Shown piece by piece: positions 23,903 to 33,142 of a DNA stretch of 40,348 nucleotides. This DNA comes from an uncultured Oscillospiraceae bacterium (GTDB taxonomy: Bacteria > Bacillota > Clostridia > Oscillospirales > Oscillospiraceae). Both the position numbers and the translations under genes were made by a program. The notes below the pieces were generated by a model. That model saw only the letters and a program-made list of their open reading frames with translations, had not been told where the DNA came from and made no database searches. Position 1 is the stretch's first letter. Each line of letters opens with the position of its first letter. Location of the stretch: the NCBI GenBank assembly GCA_944387635.1, contig CALXFT010000016.1, positions 1-40,348 of the forward strand, in the 5' to 3' direction.

Positions 23903-24043
23903 TGGACAAGGGTAGAAAAATTTGTGATATTTTTGGATAATGTGCATGAGACCGCCTATGACCACGGGATTTTCGGGGAGACCCTGCCGGAATACGCACC
24001 CATTCGACCGTCCGCGCATAGAGTGCTGCAGGAGGTTTTGGAT

Positions 24044-24298
24044 ATGGAGTATGCATTTATCACCTTCCGTTCGGTCACGTTCGGCCAGCGGGGGGAGAAA
24101 CTATTGAAGGGTGGAGGCATCCGATGCGTCCTTCAGCGGACGCCCCGGTGGATGGAGGAACAGGGCTGCGGATATGCCCTGCGGCTGCCCGGCGCCGACG
24201 CCGCCAGGGCGGTGCAGCTTCTGCGGGCCAATCAGGTGCCTATGCGCAAGATCTATGTACAGCGGGGAGACGGGGAACTGGAGGAGGCGGCGCTATGA
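24044..24298 (+). CDS. DUF3343 family, putative Se/S carrier-like protein
   Basis: An 84-residue protein of the DUF3343 family, annotated elsewhere as putative selenium/sulfur carrier. It has the typical start (EYAFITFRSVTFGQRGEKLL), then GGIRCVLQRTPR, the cysteine-containing QGCGYALRL and a C-terminal strand. The Cys of QGCG is the expected carrier residue. The ATG at 24044 is chosen because AGGAGG lies just upstream. The frame is open further back but with no ribosome binding site. Its stop overlaps the next ATG (ATGA), tying it to a cysteine desulfurase-like enzyme. The pair probably hands persulfide or selenium from the enzyme to the carrier (inference). Confidence 0.8.
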   Translation: MEYAFITFRSVTFGQRGEKLLKGGGIRCVLQRTPRWMEEQGCGYALRLPGADAARAVQLLRANQVPMRKIYVQRGDGELEEAAL

Positions 24299-25404
24299 TC
24301 TATCTGGACAGCGGAGCAACCTCTCTGCGAAAACCGGCCCAGGTATACCGGGCGGTGGAGCGTGCCATGCGTACCTGCGCCAATCCCGGCCGGGGCGGCT
24401 ACGCCGCGGCCATGGCGGCCTCCCGGCAGCTCTACGCCTGCCGGGAGACCGCGGCGGACCTGTTCGACTGTCTGCCGGAGCAGGTGGTCCTGACCACCAG
24501 CTGCACCCATGGCCTGAACATCGCCATCCGGTCCCTGGTGAAGCCGGGAGACCGGGTGGTGGTGTCGGGGTTTGAGCACAATGCGGTGACCAGGCCCCTC
24601 CACGCCCTGGACGTCCGGATTTATGTGGCGGGGCGGCGGCTGTTTGACTGGGAGGACACCCTGGCGGACTTCCGGCGGGGGCTGGAGGACGGAGCCCAGG
24701 CGGCGGTGTTTACCCATGTGTCCAATGTCTTCGGTTATATCCTGCCGGTGGAGCGGATGGCCCGGCTTTGCCGGGAGCGGGGGGTTCCCTTTATCGTGGA
24801 CGCGGCCCAGTCCGCCGGGACGCTGCCGGTGTCCCTGAAGCAATGGGGCGCGGATTTCATTGCCATGCCGGGACACAAGGGCCTTCTGGGACCCCAGGGA
24901 ACGGGGCTGCTGCTGTGCCGGGACGGGGCGGAGCCCCTGCTCTACGGCGGCACCGGAAGCGCCTCCATAGAGCAGCGCATGCCCGAATACCTGCCGGACC
25001 GGCTGGAAGCGGGGACTCTGAATGTGCCGGGCTTCGCCGGCCTGACGGCGGGAATGGCCTATATCCGGGCGGCGGGGACAGAGCGGATCTTTCAGGCGGA
25101 GCACAGGCAGCTCAGACGCTGCATCCGGGGGCTTGGGGAGATGGGCGTAAAGGTCTTCGCCGGAGAGCATCAGGCGGCTACTCTGTCCATGCTGCCGGAT
25201 ATGGACTGTGAAGCGGCGGCGGAGGCCATGGCGAAGCGGGGAATCGCCCTGCGGGCGGGACTGCACTGCGCCCCCTATGCCCACGAAAGCGCCGGGACCC
25301 TTCAGACCGGGACCCTGCGCCTGAGCTACGGATATGATGCCTCCCGGGAGCAGACGGACCGGTTCCTCCAGGAAGCGTCCAAATTATTCAGGTCCGGAAG
25401 ATAA
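24295..25404 (+). CDS. cysteine desulfurase family protein (class V aminotransferase fold)
   Basis: A 369-residue PLP enzyme resembling the NifS/SufS group, which takes sulfur (or selenium) from cysteine (or selenocysteine). Motifs: YLDSGATSLRKP at the start, THGLN for the phosphate cup, Asp169 in VDAAQS, the PLP lysine Lys195 in MPGHKG, and Cys325 in RAGLHCAPYAH as the expected persulfide cysteine. The ATG at 24295 lies in the stop of the DUF3343 gene. Upstream in-frame starts would run deep into that gene. No iron-sulfur scaffold gene adjoins it, so it is probably not the main Fe-S machine. Partnership with the carrier-like protein is the best clue to its role. Confidence 0.87.
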   Translation: MIYLDSGATSLRKPAQVYRAVERAMRTCANPGRGGYAAAMAASRQLYACRETAADLFDCLPEQVVLTTSCTHGLNIAIRSLVKPGDRVVVSGFEHNAVTRPLHALDVRIYVAGRRLFDWEDTLADFRRGLEDGAQAAVFTHVSNVFGYILPVERMARLCRERGVPFIVDAAQSAGTLPVSLKQWGADFIAMPGHKGLLGPQGTGLLLCRDGAEPLLYGGTGSASIEQRMPEYLPDRLEAGTLNVPGFAGLTAGMAYIRAAGTERIFQAEHRQLRRCIRGLGEMGVKVFAGEHQAATLSMLPDMDCEAAAEAMAKRGIALRAGLHCAPYAHESAGTLQTGTLRLSYGYDASREQTDRFLQEASKLFRSGR

Positions 25405-25423
25405 AATTTTTACAGAATGTCTA

Positions 25424-25452
25424 TTGCCTTCGTTTGGGCAATCGGCTATAAT
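25424..25452 (+). promoter_or_regulatory. promoter of the cdaA-to-rsgA operon
   Basis: TTGCCT (25424-25429), a 17-base spacer and TATAAT (25447-25452) lie about 75 bases before cdaA. It is the only strong sigma-A promoter seen before the 14.6-kb gene train. Confidence 0.85.
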
Positions 25453-25528
25453 AGTACAGATAATAGCGTAAGTATACGATAGCGAAGTCTGCGCTGTCAT
25501 TAGTTGACATAAAAGGGGATTGAGGGAC

Positions 25529-26416
25529 GTGGCTGAAGTGCTTCTGGAATTTGTCCAGCGAATAAGGGGAATGCAGTGGTCCGACTATTTGGACATCATT
25601 GTCGTCGCTTTTCTGATTTATAAATTGCTCCCGCTGATCCGCACCCAGAATATGATGCGAATCACCCGGACGGTTATTGCTGTAGTTGCCATTGCGTGGA
25701 TTACCGATGTGATGGAGCTGCACACCCTGCACTGGATTTTGAACCAGTTCCTGGCTGTGGGCCTTCTGGCTTTCGTGATCCTGTTCCAGCCGGAGCTGCG
25801 CCGGATGCTGGAGCACCTGGCCAATGTGAAGATCGGCAAGCTGTTCAGCATCAACCGTCCGATCCAGGAGACGGAAGCCGCCATCACCCAGACGGTCATG
25901 GCCTGCGAGATCATGAGCCGGGAGCGGGTGGGCGCCCTGATCGTCTTTGCCCGGGAGCAGCGGCTGGATGAATTTTACAAGAGCGGTACGCGGATCGACG
26001 GCCTGGTGTCCGAGCAGCTTCTGCGCAACCTGTTTTTCCCCAAGGCGGCCCTCCACGACGGCGCGGTGATCATCCGGGACACCCGGGTGGCGGCGGCCGG
26101 CTGCGTGCTGCCCCTGTCGGAAAATTACAGGCTCAGCGCCGACCTGGGGACCCGGCACCGGGCGGGCGTCGGCATGAGCGAGACCTCCGACGCGGTGGTG
26201 GTCATCGTCTCGGAGGAGACGGGGACCATTTCTGTTGCCGTGGGCGGCATGCTCAAACGGCATCTGGAACCGGCAACCCTGGAAAAACTGCTGCGCAATG
26301 AACTGTGTCCCGAGGAATCTCAGCAGAATCAGCAGAACATCGCCGGTCGAATCCGGAAGAAGTTGAAGAATCGGCGGAAGGAGGAAGCGGCCAATGAAAA
26401 ACCAGAAGAACAATAG
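25529..26416 (+). CDS. cdaA: diadenylate cyclase CdaA
   Basis: CdaA is the membrane diadenylate cyclase that makes cyclic di-AMP from two ATP, controlling potassium, osmolyte and wall homeostasis. About 295 residues: three N-terminal membrane segments (to about residue 88), then the DAC domain. Both catalytic signatures are intact, DGA at 177-179 (HDGAVII) and RHR at 209-211 (GTRHRAGVGMSE). The start is GTG 25529, nine bases after AGGGGA. The TTG at 25520 is in frame but touches that site. It overlaps cdaR by 23 bases, and the two proteins are known partners. glmM, usually next, is absent here. Confidence 0.95.
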   Translation: MAEVLLEFVQRIRGMQWSDYLDIIVVAFLIYKLLPLIRTQNMMRITRTVIAVVAIAWITDVMELHTLHWILNQFLAVGLLAFVILFQPELRRMLEHLANVKIGKLFSINRPIQETEAAITQTVMACEIMSRERVGALIVFAREQRLDEFYKSGTRIDGLVSEQLLRNLFFPKAALHDGAVIIRDTRVAAAGCVLPLSENYRLSADLGTRHRAGVGMSETSDAVVVIVSEETGTISVAVGGMLKRHLEPATLEKLLRNELCPEESQQNQQNIAGRIRKKLKNRRKEEAANEKPEEQ

Positions 26417-27644
26417 GCTCTACTCCATTCTTTTGTCGGTCTGCGTGGCCTTCGGCCTTTGGCTGTATGTGGTCAATAATGTCAGCCAGGAGGACAGCAC
26501 CACATTTTACAACATTCCCGTGGTGATGGGCGGCGAGTCGATACTGAGCGACCAGAATCTGATGATCACCAACATGTCCACCGAGACCGTCTCCCTCCGC
26601 CTGTCCGGCGCCCGGAGCGATCTGAACAAGCTGGACGCCAGCAATCTCTCCGTTCGGGTGGACCTTTCCAAGATCAACGAGCCCGGCGAGCGGATCGCCC
26701 TGTCCTATACGCCGTCTTATCCCAGCGGTGTGTCCAACGATGACATCGTTGTGGAAGAGAGGAATCCCAGCGTGATCTATGTGGACGTGGATTACCGCCG
26801 GAACCGGGAGATCCCGGTCCAGGTCAAGTATACGGGCACCCGGTCTGAGGATCACCTGTACGACACGGAGAACGTGGTGCTCGATTACACCTCTGTAACG
26901 GTGACCGGACCCGCGTCGGTGGTGGATCAGATCCAGGTCGCTGTGATCGAGGTGGATCTGACGGATCGGGTGGAGTCCTTCAGCGAGAGCCTGCGCTATA
27001 CCCTGTGCGATGAGAACGAGGAGCCGGTGGACGCGGCCCAGATCACTACCAACGTCGAACAGATCCGGGTGGATATGCAGATCCAGCGGATCCAAGAGCT
27101 GGAGCTGGTTGCGGATGTGATCTACGGCGGCGGCGCCACGGAGGAGAATACATCTGTGAAGATCGAGCCTGCCACCATTCGGGTCTCCGGCAGCGACGCG
27201 CTGCTGGCGGAACTGGGTGAAACCTATACCATCGGCACCATCAATCTGGCGGAGCTGGAGCGGATGAGCAATGAGCTGACCTATTCCATCACCCTGCCCG
27301 ATGGCATCGTCAACCAGACCGGTGTCTCCGAGGCGACGGTGACAGTCCGATTCACAGGCCTGAAGATCCGGGAATTCACCATTGCCAATATCGCGTGTAT
27401 CAACGTTCCCGATGGACTGGAGGCGGAGATCATCACCACCAGCCTGACCATCCAGGTCCGGGGACCCTTCGGTGAGATCGACGCCCTGACCGAGGAGGAT
27501 ATCACGGCGGCGGTGGACTTCACCGGCGCGGAGGTGGGAACCGCGACTTATCGGGTCAACATCACCTTCTCCGAGGAGTTTGCCAACGTGGGCGCCATGC
27601 GAACAAGCTCGGTCACGGCAACGGTACAGACCGCGGGAGAGTGA
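26394..27644 (+). CDS. cdaR: CdaA regulator, YbbR domain protein
   Basis: CdaR is the extracytoplasmic regulator of CdaA. It has 416 residues: an N-terminal membrane segment (about 9-26, YSILLSVCVAFGLWLYVV) followed by tandem YbbR domains. The repeated YbbR pattern (for example VSLRLSGARSDLNKLDASNL, VTVTGPASVVDQIQVAVIEV, TIRVSGSDALLAELGETYTI, LTIQVRGPFGEIDALTEEDI) is visible about four times. The gene starts inside the end of cdaA, which fits stoichiometric, coupled translation. Confidence 0.92.
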   Translation: MKNQKNNRLYSILLSVCVAFGLWLYVVNNVSQEDSTTFYNIPVVMGGESILSDQNLMITNMSTETVSLRLSGARSDLNKLDASNLSVRVDLSKINEPGERIALSYTPSYPSGVSNDDIVVEERNPSVIYVDVDYRRNREIPVQVKYTGTRSEDHLYDTENVVLDYTSVTVTGPASVVDQIQVAVIEVDLTDRVESFSESLRYTLCDENEEPVDAAQITTNVEQIRVDMQIQRIQELELVADVIYGGGATEENTSVKIEPATIRVSGSDALLAELGETYTIGTINLAELERMSNELTYSITLPDGIVNQTGVSEATVTVRFTGLKIREFTIANIACINVPDGLEAEIITTSLTIQVRGPFGEIDALTEEDITAAVDFTGAEVGTATYRVNITFSEEFANVGAMRTSSVTATVQTAGE

Positions 27645-27647
27645 AAA

Positions 27648-28088
27648 ATGGAACAACTTGTACGGGTAAAAGAAACCTATGACGACGGAACGGCGCTGGT
27701 GGTCCACGTGCGGGAGAGCGCCTGTTCCGGTGACTGCCATAAATGTTCCGGCTGCGGCGCGGCGAAGGAGGCTGTCCTGTTTACGGCGGACAACCGTATA
27801 CGGGCCAGCCGCGGCGACCTGGTGAAGGTCCAGTCCGAGACAGGACCGGTGCTCAAGGCGGCGATGGTGCTCTATGTACTGCCTCTGGTCCTGTTCTTCC
27901 TGGGCTACTGGCTGGGGACGCTGCCGGGCAGCTACGGCGTTCTGGGCGGCGGACTGGGATTCCTGCTGGGAATCGTCCTGGTGGTGGTCTATGACCGGAA
28001 GGTCCTCCGGCGCGCGGATCTGCGCTACACCATCATCGAGTACGTCCAGGAACCCAGGGGGACGTCCCAGGCGCGCCCGGTGAAATGA
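27648..28088 (+). CDS. SoxR-reducing system RseC family membrane protein
   Basis: A 146-residue RseC/MucC-type protein. The N-terminal domain carries four cysteines in CSGDCHKCSGCG (about residues 25-36), the family's putative Fe-S or redox cluster site. Two membrane helices follow (about 75-93 and 98-116), with a cytoplasmic tail. Related proteins work with RnfA-G electron transport to reduce SoxR, or modulate sigma-E. No rnf genes are near, so the role here is open. It sits 3 bases after cdaR in the same operon. Confidence 0.8.
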   Translation: MEQLVRVKETYDDGTALVVHVRESACSGDCHKCSGCGAAKEAVLFTADNRIRASRGDLVKVQSETGPVLKAAMVLYVLPLVLFFLGYWLGTLPGSYGVLGGGLGFLLGIVLVVVYDRKVLRRADLRYTIIEYVQEPRGTSQARPVK

Positions 28089-28158
28089 ACCGGCCCGGCG
28101 GACCGGCCGGATCGGAAAAAGAATTCAGAATCCTTTGGGAGAAAAGAGGAACGAAACT

Positions 28159-29037
28159 ATGGTGAAAAGCATGACCGGTTACGGACGTTCCGTCCAAACC
28201 GTCAACGGACGGGAGTTCACGGTGGAGCTCCATTCCGTCAACAACCGCTACCTGGACTGCTCTGTGAAACTGCCCCGAAGCCTTTCCTTTGCTGAGGATG
28301 CCGTGAAACAGGCTGTGAAGAACACCGTATCCAGGGGAAAGGTGGACGTGTTCCTGTCCGTTCGTTCCGAGGGCGCCGCGGATGTGCAGGTGAGCCTGAA
28401 TAAGCCCATGGTGGAAGGATATCTGGCGGCCATGGAACAGATGGCCCGGGAATACGGAGTCGAAAGGGATATCAGCGTCAGCCTGCTGTCCAGAATGCCC
28501 GAGGTGTTCACGGTGGAGAAGTCCGCCCAGGACGAGGAACAGCTGCTGGCGGATCTGATGACCGTGGTCACTGCGGCCCTGGAAAGCTACGATACCATGC
28601 GCGCGGCAGAGGGACGGGCCTTGGAGGCCGACCTGCGCGGCCGTGGGAATACGGTGCTGGGGCTGGTGGCCCAGGTGGAGGCCGGCAGCGGCCAGACCGT
28701 CAGCGACTACCGCCAGCGGCTGGAGAACAAGCTCCGGGAGGTGCTGGCCAATACAGCCATTGACGAGAGCCGGATTCTGACCGAGGCCGCCATTTTTGCC
28801 GACAAGGTTGCCGTGGACGAGGAGACCGTACGGCTGCGCAGCCATCTGGACCAGATGGACAAGATGCTGAACCAGGGCGGTCCCATCGGCAGAAAGCTGG
28901 ACTTCCTGCTCCAGGAGATGAACCGGGAGGCCAACACCATCGGCTCCAAGTGCTCCGACGTCCGGCTTTCCCGGATTGTGGTGGAGATCAAGGCGGAGCT
29001 GGAGAAGATTCGGGAACAGACCCAGAACATTGAGTAA
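28159..29037 (+). CDS. YicC/YloC family endoribonuclease
   Basis: A 292-residue YicC-family protein. Members are metal-dependent endoribonucleases acting on RNA turnover. The N-terminus SMTGYGRS is diagnostic, with the family segments [18 protein letters not shown] and, near the end, [19 protein letters not shown]. The ATG at 28159 is preceded by AGAGGA at the right distance; the in-frame TTG at 28135 is not. It stands directly before remA and gmk, a conserved neighbour set in Firmicutes. Confidence 0.93.
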   Translation: MVKSMTGYGRSVQTVNGREFTVELHSVNNRYLDCSVKLPRSLSFAEDAVKQAVKNTVSRGKVDVFLSVRSEGAADVQVSLNKPMVEGYLAAMEQMAREYGVERDISVSLLSRMPEVFTVEKSAQDEEQLLADLMTVVTAALESYDTMRAAEGRALEADLRGRGNTVLGLVAQVEAGSGQTVSDYRQRLENKLREVLANTAIDESRILTEAAIFADKVAVDEETVRLRSHLDQMDKMLNQGGPIGRKLDFLLQEMNREANTIGSKCSDVRLSRIVVEIKAELEKIREQTQNIE

Positions 29038-29047
29038 AGGGAGCGCA

Positions 29048-29311
29048 ATGAAACTGATCAACATTGGTTTTGGAAGCATGGTGGTCGCCGGCCGCCTGAT
29101 TGCCGTGGTGGCCCCGGATTCCGCCCCCATTAAGCGGGTGATCCAGGAGGCCAGGGACCGGGGAATGCTCATTGACGCGTCCTACGGCCGCAAGACCAAG
29201 GCTGTTTTGCTTATGGATACGGATCATGTGATTTTGTCCGCCATTCCTACGGAGACCCTGTATGAGCGGTGGATGGACGGCAAGATGCCGGAATTGGAGG
29301 AAGAGCAATGA
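29048..29311 (+). CDS. remA: RemA family DNA-binding regulator (DUF370)
   Basis: An 87-residue RemA/DUF370 protein. In Bacillus subtilis RemA is a DNA-binding activator of biofilm matrix and osmoprotection genes. The sequence has the family core [18 protein letters not shown], then [19 protein letters not shown] and [20 protein letters not shown]. The ATG at 29048 lies just after the yicC stop with an AAGGGAG site. It overlaps gmk by ATGA. It may be a local regulator in a non-biofilm role in this organism (inference). Confidence 0.93.
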   Translation: MKLINIGFGSMVVAGRLIAVVAPDSAPIKRVIQEARDRGMLIDASYGRKTKAVLLMDTDHVILSAIPTETLYERWMDGKMPELEEEQ

Positions 29312-29865
29312 ACAGAGGAAAACTTGTGGTGGTCTCCGGCGCCTCCGGTGTGGGAAAGGGTACCGTGCTGAAAAAGATGATGGCACTGCGCCCGGAGCTT
29401 CAGTTCTCCGTCTCGGCCACCACCCGGCCCCCCAGACCTGATGAGACAGATGGGGTACACTACTTTTTTGTCACGAAAGAGCGTTTCGAGCAGATGATCG
29501 CCCAGGACGCTTTCCTGGAATATGACGCCCACGCGGAAAACTACTACGGGACTCCCCGGGACCAGGCGGAGGAAAAGCTTGTCCGAGGCACCGTTCTGCT
29601 GGACATCGAGCCCAAGGGAGCACGACAGGTGAAGGACAGGGTACCCCAGGCGGTGCTGATCTTCATCATGCCGCCCTCCATGGAGGAGCTGGAGCGGCGC
29701 CTGCGCAGTCGGGGCGATACCCCGGAGGACCAGATCCGCATCCGCATGGAGCGGGCCGTGTGGGAAATGGACCAGCGCCGCTGGTATGACTATATCGTTG
29801 TAAACGACGACGCAGATCGATGCGCCGAGGAAATATTGCAGATCCTGGAGAATCTGCCCGGATGA
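29308..29865 (+). CDS. gmk: guanylate kinase
   Basis: Guanylate kinase phosphorylates GMP to GDP with ATP. The product is 185 residues, slightly short but complete. It has the P-loop [10 protein letters not shown], the GMP-binding segment [20 protein letters not shown] with [12 protein letters not shown], and the lid and C-terminal region with [17 protein letters not shown]. The start ATG overlaps the remA stop. The expected partner rpoZ follows 23 bases after the stop. Confidence 0.96.
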   Translation: MNRGKLVVVSGASGVGKGTVLKKMMALRPELQFSVSATTRPPRPDETDGVHYFFVTKERFEQMIAQDAFLEYDAHAENYYGTPRDQAEEKLVRGTVLLDIEPKGARQVKDRVPQAVLIFIMPPSMEELERRLRSRGDTPEDQIRIRMERAVWEMDQRRWYDYIVVNDDADRCAEEILQILENLPG

Positions 29866-29888
29866 ATTTGATTTGGAGGAAATGAAGA

Positions 29889-30095
29889 ATGCTGTACCCC
29901 CCTGTTGCTGATTTGCTGAAGAATGTGGAAAGCCGCTATCTGCTGGTGAACGTCGTGGCCCATCGCGCCCGTCAGATCGCCGCGGAGGCGGAGGCGCTCC
30001 AGGAGGAGCTGCCTGAGAAGCCGGTTACCATGGCCATCAAGGAAGTGGCCGAGGGAAAGCTCACCGGCTATGTGAAGGATGAGTACAGAAACTAA
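29889..30095 (+). CDS. rpoZ: DNA-directed RNA polymerase omega subunit
   Basis: The omega subunit aids folding and assembly of the beta' subunit. The product is 68 residues, typical for Firmicutes. The pattern PPVADLLKNVESRYLLVNVV, then AHRARQI, matches omega (the usual motif is D-x-L-x-x-K-x-x-S-K-Y-x-L-V-x-x-x-A-K-R-A-R), and the tail has KPVTMAIKEVAEGKL. TTTGGAGGAA precedes the ATG. It follows gmk in the standard order. Confidence 0.94.
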   Translation: MLYPPVADLLKNVESRYLLVNVVAHRARQIAAEAEALQEELPEKPVTMAIKEVAEGKLTGYVKDEYRN

Positions 30096-30115
30096 TGTAA
30101 GACTGGAGGGGCTGC

Positions 30116-32560
30116 ATGATCGCGAAAATTGCTGTTGCCGCCGCGAATTTCGCCATCGACAAACCCTATTCCTACCGCGTACCTGAGGATATGACCGTTT
30201 CGCCCGGGCAGCGTGTGCAGCTGCCCTTCGGCAGGGCCAATAAGCGGACGGAGGGCATTGTGCTGACGGTGGAGACAGGCAGCGAGGAGGCGTTGAAGGC
30301 CATCGACTGCTGCCTGGACCCGGAGCCGATCCTGAGCGCTCTCCAGCTGCGGCTGGCCGCATTCCTCCGGGAGCGGTATTTCTGCACTTATTATGAGGCT
30401 GTCCGTGCCATGCTTCCCGCGGGCCTGTGGTTCCGGGAGCGGCAGACGGCGGCCCTGACCCAGGACCGTTCCTGGAAGGAAAAGACCATCCGCCGGGAAT
30501 ACGCCCGTCAGATCCTGGAACATCTGGAGAACGTGGGCGGCCGGGCGGGAGAGTCGGAGCTGCTGGCGCTGGTTCCCGATGAGGAGGAGCTGGGCCAGGT
30601 TTTGGCCTATCTGGTCAGGAAGAAGTGGATCACCACCCGGACAGAGCTTCTTCGCCGCACTTCGGACAAGACCGAGAAGGTGGCGACCCTGGCGTCCTCC
30701 CCGGAGGAGGCCATGGAATATGCCAGCCACCGGCCCAAGTCCGCCCTGATGCAAAAAAACGTGCTGCAGCTGCTGTGCGGCGTAGGCAGCGCGTCGGTGA
30801 AGGAGATCTGCTACTTCACCGGAGCCTCCCAGGCGACCATTCAGCGGCTGGAAAGGCTTGGCTATGTGACCCTGTCCCAAAGACCGGTGTTTCGCTGCCG
30901 GGAGATCCGCCCCACGCCTCTGTCCGGCCCGCTGCAGCTCAAGGGTAGCCAGCAGACCTGCTTCGCGGGCCTGTCGGAACAGATGGAGCAGCCGGAGCCG
31001 GGCGTTGCCCTGCTGTACGGCGTCACTGGCTCGGGGAAGACTTCCGTTTATGTAAAATTGATTCAAAGATGTCTGGACCTGGGAAAGAGCGCCATGCTCC
31101 TGGTGCCGGAAATTGCCCTGACGCCTCAGCTGCTGGGACTTATGGCGGCCTATTTCGGCGGCCAGGTGGCGGTGCTCCACAGCAGCCTGCCCGCCGGGGA
31201 ACGCTACGACCAGTGGAAACGGGTCCGCGGCGGGGAAGCCCGGGTGGTGGTCGGGACCCGCTCGGCGGTGTTTGCCCCCTGCAGACCAGGGCTGCTGATC
31301 CTGGATGAAGAGCAGGAGCACTCCTACAAGTCCGAGAACAACCCCCGGTATTCCGCCCGGGAGGTGGCCATCTGGCGCGGCGCGAAGGAGCACGCCCTGG
31401 TGCTTCTGGGTTCTGCCACCCCTTCGGTGGAGAGCATGTACCGGGCAAAAAACGGGGACTACCGCCTGTACACCATGAAAGAGCGCTACAATGGACGGCC
31501 TTTGCCAAAGGTGGAGATCGTGGACATGCAGACGGAGCTGAAGTTCGGCAACGACATGTCCATCAGCGTCCCCCTTCGCCAGGCCATTTCCGACACATGG
31601 GCCGAGGGAAAGCAGACCATCCTGCTGCTGAACCGCCGGGGCAACAGCCGCTGCCTGGTCTGCGTGGACTGCCGGCAGGCGCCGGAATGTCCCCGATGCA
31701 GCCAGAGGCTGACCTACCACAGCGCCAACAACCGGCTCATGTGCCACTACTGCGGATACTCCCTGCCCGCACCGGAGCGGTGTCCCCAGTGCGGCGGACC
31801 TTTGAAGACCATCGGCTCCGGGACCCAGAAGGTCCAGCAGGAATTGCAGACCCTGTTCCCGGATATGCCCACCTGCCGCATGGACGCGGATACGGTCAGT
31901 GCCGTGAACACCCATGAGAAGATCCTGGAGCGATTCCAAACGGAGAAGATCCCGGTCCTGGTGGGTACCCAGATGGTGGCAAAGGGCCTGAATCTGCCCG
32001 ACGTCACCCTGGTGGGAGTTCTGGACGCGGATCTGAGCTTGTACGCAGGGGACTACCATGCCGCCGAGACCACATTTAATATGCTGACCCAGGTGGTGGG
32101 CCGGGCGGGCCGGGGAGATACGGCCGGACGTGCCATTTTGCAGACCCTGGCTCCCGGGAATCAGATCATCCGCCTGGCGGCGGATCAGGACTACGATGGA
32201 TTTTATGACCTGGAAATCCGCCTGCGCCAGGTTCAGAGCGTTCCGCCCTTCGCGGATCTGGCCGCCGTGATCTTCACGGGCCAGGAGGAAACCGCGGTGC
32301 TGCGGGGCGCTGCCCGGTTCCGGGACGGCTTGCGCGAGTGCTTGCGGCAGGAGGCATATTCCCGGGAATTCTGTAAAATCCTGGGGCCTGCCCCCTGTGT
32401 GATTCCCAAAATCAACTATCATTTCCGTTACCAGCTGACTCTGCGGTGCCGGATGACGAAGCCCCTTCGGCTGCTGCTGGCCCACCTGCTGCGGCAGTTC
32501 AGCAAGGACAGGTCCAACCGGGGCGTCAGCGCCTTTGTGGATGTAAATGGTTTTGCATGA
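30116..32560 (+). CDS. priA: primosomal protein PriA, 3'-to-5' replication restart helicase
   Basis: PriA recognises abandoned replication forks, unwinds and reloads the replisome. The product is 814 residues. The N-terminal 3' DNA-binding domain (KPYSYRVPED, GQRVQLPFG) is followed by the superfamily 2 helicase motor. It has Walker A GVTGSGKT (302-309), the DEEQ box near 399 and SATPS. The zinc module has cysteines in the CLVCVDCRQAPECPRC and CHYCGYSLPAPERCPQCGG stretches (paired Cys sites). Motifs VLVGTQMVAKGLNLP and QVVGRAGRG complete the helicase core. It begins 20 bases after rpoZ. The usual coaBC gene between them is missing. Confidence 0.97.
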   Translation: MIAKIAVAAANFAIDKPYSYRVPEDMTVSPGQRVQLPFGRANKRTEGIVLTVETGSEEALKAIDCCLDPEPILSALQLRLAAFLRERYFCTYYEAVRAMLPAGLWFRERQTAALTQDRSWKEKTIRREYARQILEHLENVGGRAGESELLALVPDEEELGQVLAYLVRKKWITTRTELLRRTSDKTEKVATLASSPEEAMEYASHRPKSALMQKNVLQLLCGVGSASVKEICYFTGASQATIQRLERLGYVTLSQRPVFRCREIRPTPLSGPLQLKGSQQTCFAGLSEQMEQPEPGVALLYGVTGSGKTSVYVKLIQRCLDLGKSAMLLVPEIALTPQLLGLMAAYFGGQVAVLHSSLPAGERYDQWKRVRGGEARVVVGTRSAVFAPCRPGLLILDEEQEHSYKSENNPRYSAREVAIWRGAKEHALVLLGSATPSVESMYRAKNGDYRLYTMKERYNGRPLPKVEIVDMQTELKFGNDMSISVPLRQAISDTWAEGKQTILLLNRRGNSRCLVCVDCRQAPECPRCSQRLTYHSANNRLMCHYCGYSLPAPERCPQCGGPLKTIGSGTQKVQQELQTLFPDMPTCRMDADTVSAVNTHEKILERFQTEKIPVLVGTQMVAKGLNLPDVTLVGVLDADLSLYAGDYHAAETTFNMLTQVVGRAGRGDTAGRAILQTLAPGNQIIRLAADQDYDGFYDLEIRLRQVQSVPPFADLAAVIFTGQEETAVLRGAARFRDGLRECLRQEAYSREFCKILGPAPCVIPKINYHFRYQLTLRCRMTKPLRLLLAHLLRQFSKDRSNRGVSAFVDVNGFA

Positions 32561-32634
32561 ATACAGAATCCGAATCCCCGGCGCCTGAGGCGCGGGCGGG
32601 ATTTGTGGAGATTATTTGAGAAAGAGGTTATACA

Positions 32635-33114
32635 ATGGGACTGCGTAAGATCCTGACGGACCGGGACCCGGCTCTGCACAAGGTGTGCCGGCCGGTGGAG
32701 AAATTTGATTGGCGGCTGCGTAAACTGCTCGACGATATGACCGATACCCTGACGCAGGCCAACGGAGTGGGACTCGCCGCGCCCCAGGTGGGAATTCTGC
32801 GGCGGGTGGTCGTGGTGGATACCGGCGATGGCATTCTGGAGTTGGTGAACCCCACCATTCTGCAGACCGACGGCGAGCAGACCGGGGCGGAAGGCTGCCT
32901 CAGCATTCCGGGCAAGTACGGTCTGGTGAAGCGGCCCTATTATGCCAAGGTCCGAGCCCAGGATCGGGAAGGCCAGTGGTTTGAGGCCGAGGGGACGGAG
33001 CTCATTGCCCGGTGCTTCTGCCATGAGCTGGACCATTTGGACGGCATCGTCTATACGGAAGTGATGGAGCGATTCCTGACTGAGGAAGAGCTCATGGGGG
33101 ACGATGAGGAATAA
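32635..33114 (+). CDS. def: peptide deformylase
   Basis: Peptide deformylase removes the formyl group from the N-terminal Met of new proteins. The product is 159 residues. All three motifs are present: GVGLAAPQVG (motif 1), EGCLSIPG (motif 2, metal-ligand Cys) and the metal site in CHELDHLDG (motif 3, HExxH-type His-Glu-His). The ATG at 32635 is preceded by AGAGG. It directly precedes fmt, the enzyme adding the formyl group, so the pair forms one metabolic cycle. Confidence 0.96.
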   Translation: MGLRKILTDRDPALHKVCRPVEKFDWRLRKLLDDMTDTLTQANGVGLAAPQVGILRRVVVVDTGDGILELVNPTILQTDGEQTGAEGCLSIPGKYGLVKRPYYAKVRAQDREGQWFEAEGTELIARCFCHELDHLDGIVYTEVMERFLTEEELMGDDEE

Positions 33115-33142
33115 GCGCCCCCGTGCGGAAAAAGGAGGACCC

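Noticed and set aside
23924..24043. 40-codon N-terminal extension of the DUF3343 protein
   Set aside because: It lacks a ribosome binding site, does not resemble the family, and a good AGGAGG precedes the ATG at 24044.
24124..24294. Upstream in-frame extension of the cysteine desulfurase-like gene
   Set aside because: It overlaps the DUF3343 gene, and the family N-terminus YLDSGAT begins right after the ATG at 24295.
30092..32485. 797-codon open frame on the minus strand
   Set aside because: Antisense to priA, whose motifs are unmistakable; no ribosome binding site or conserved pattern in the antisense product.
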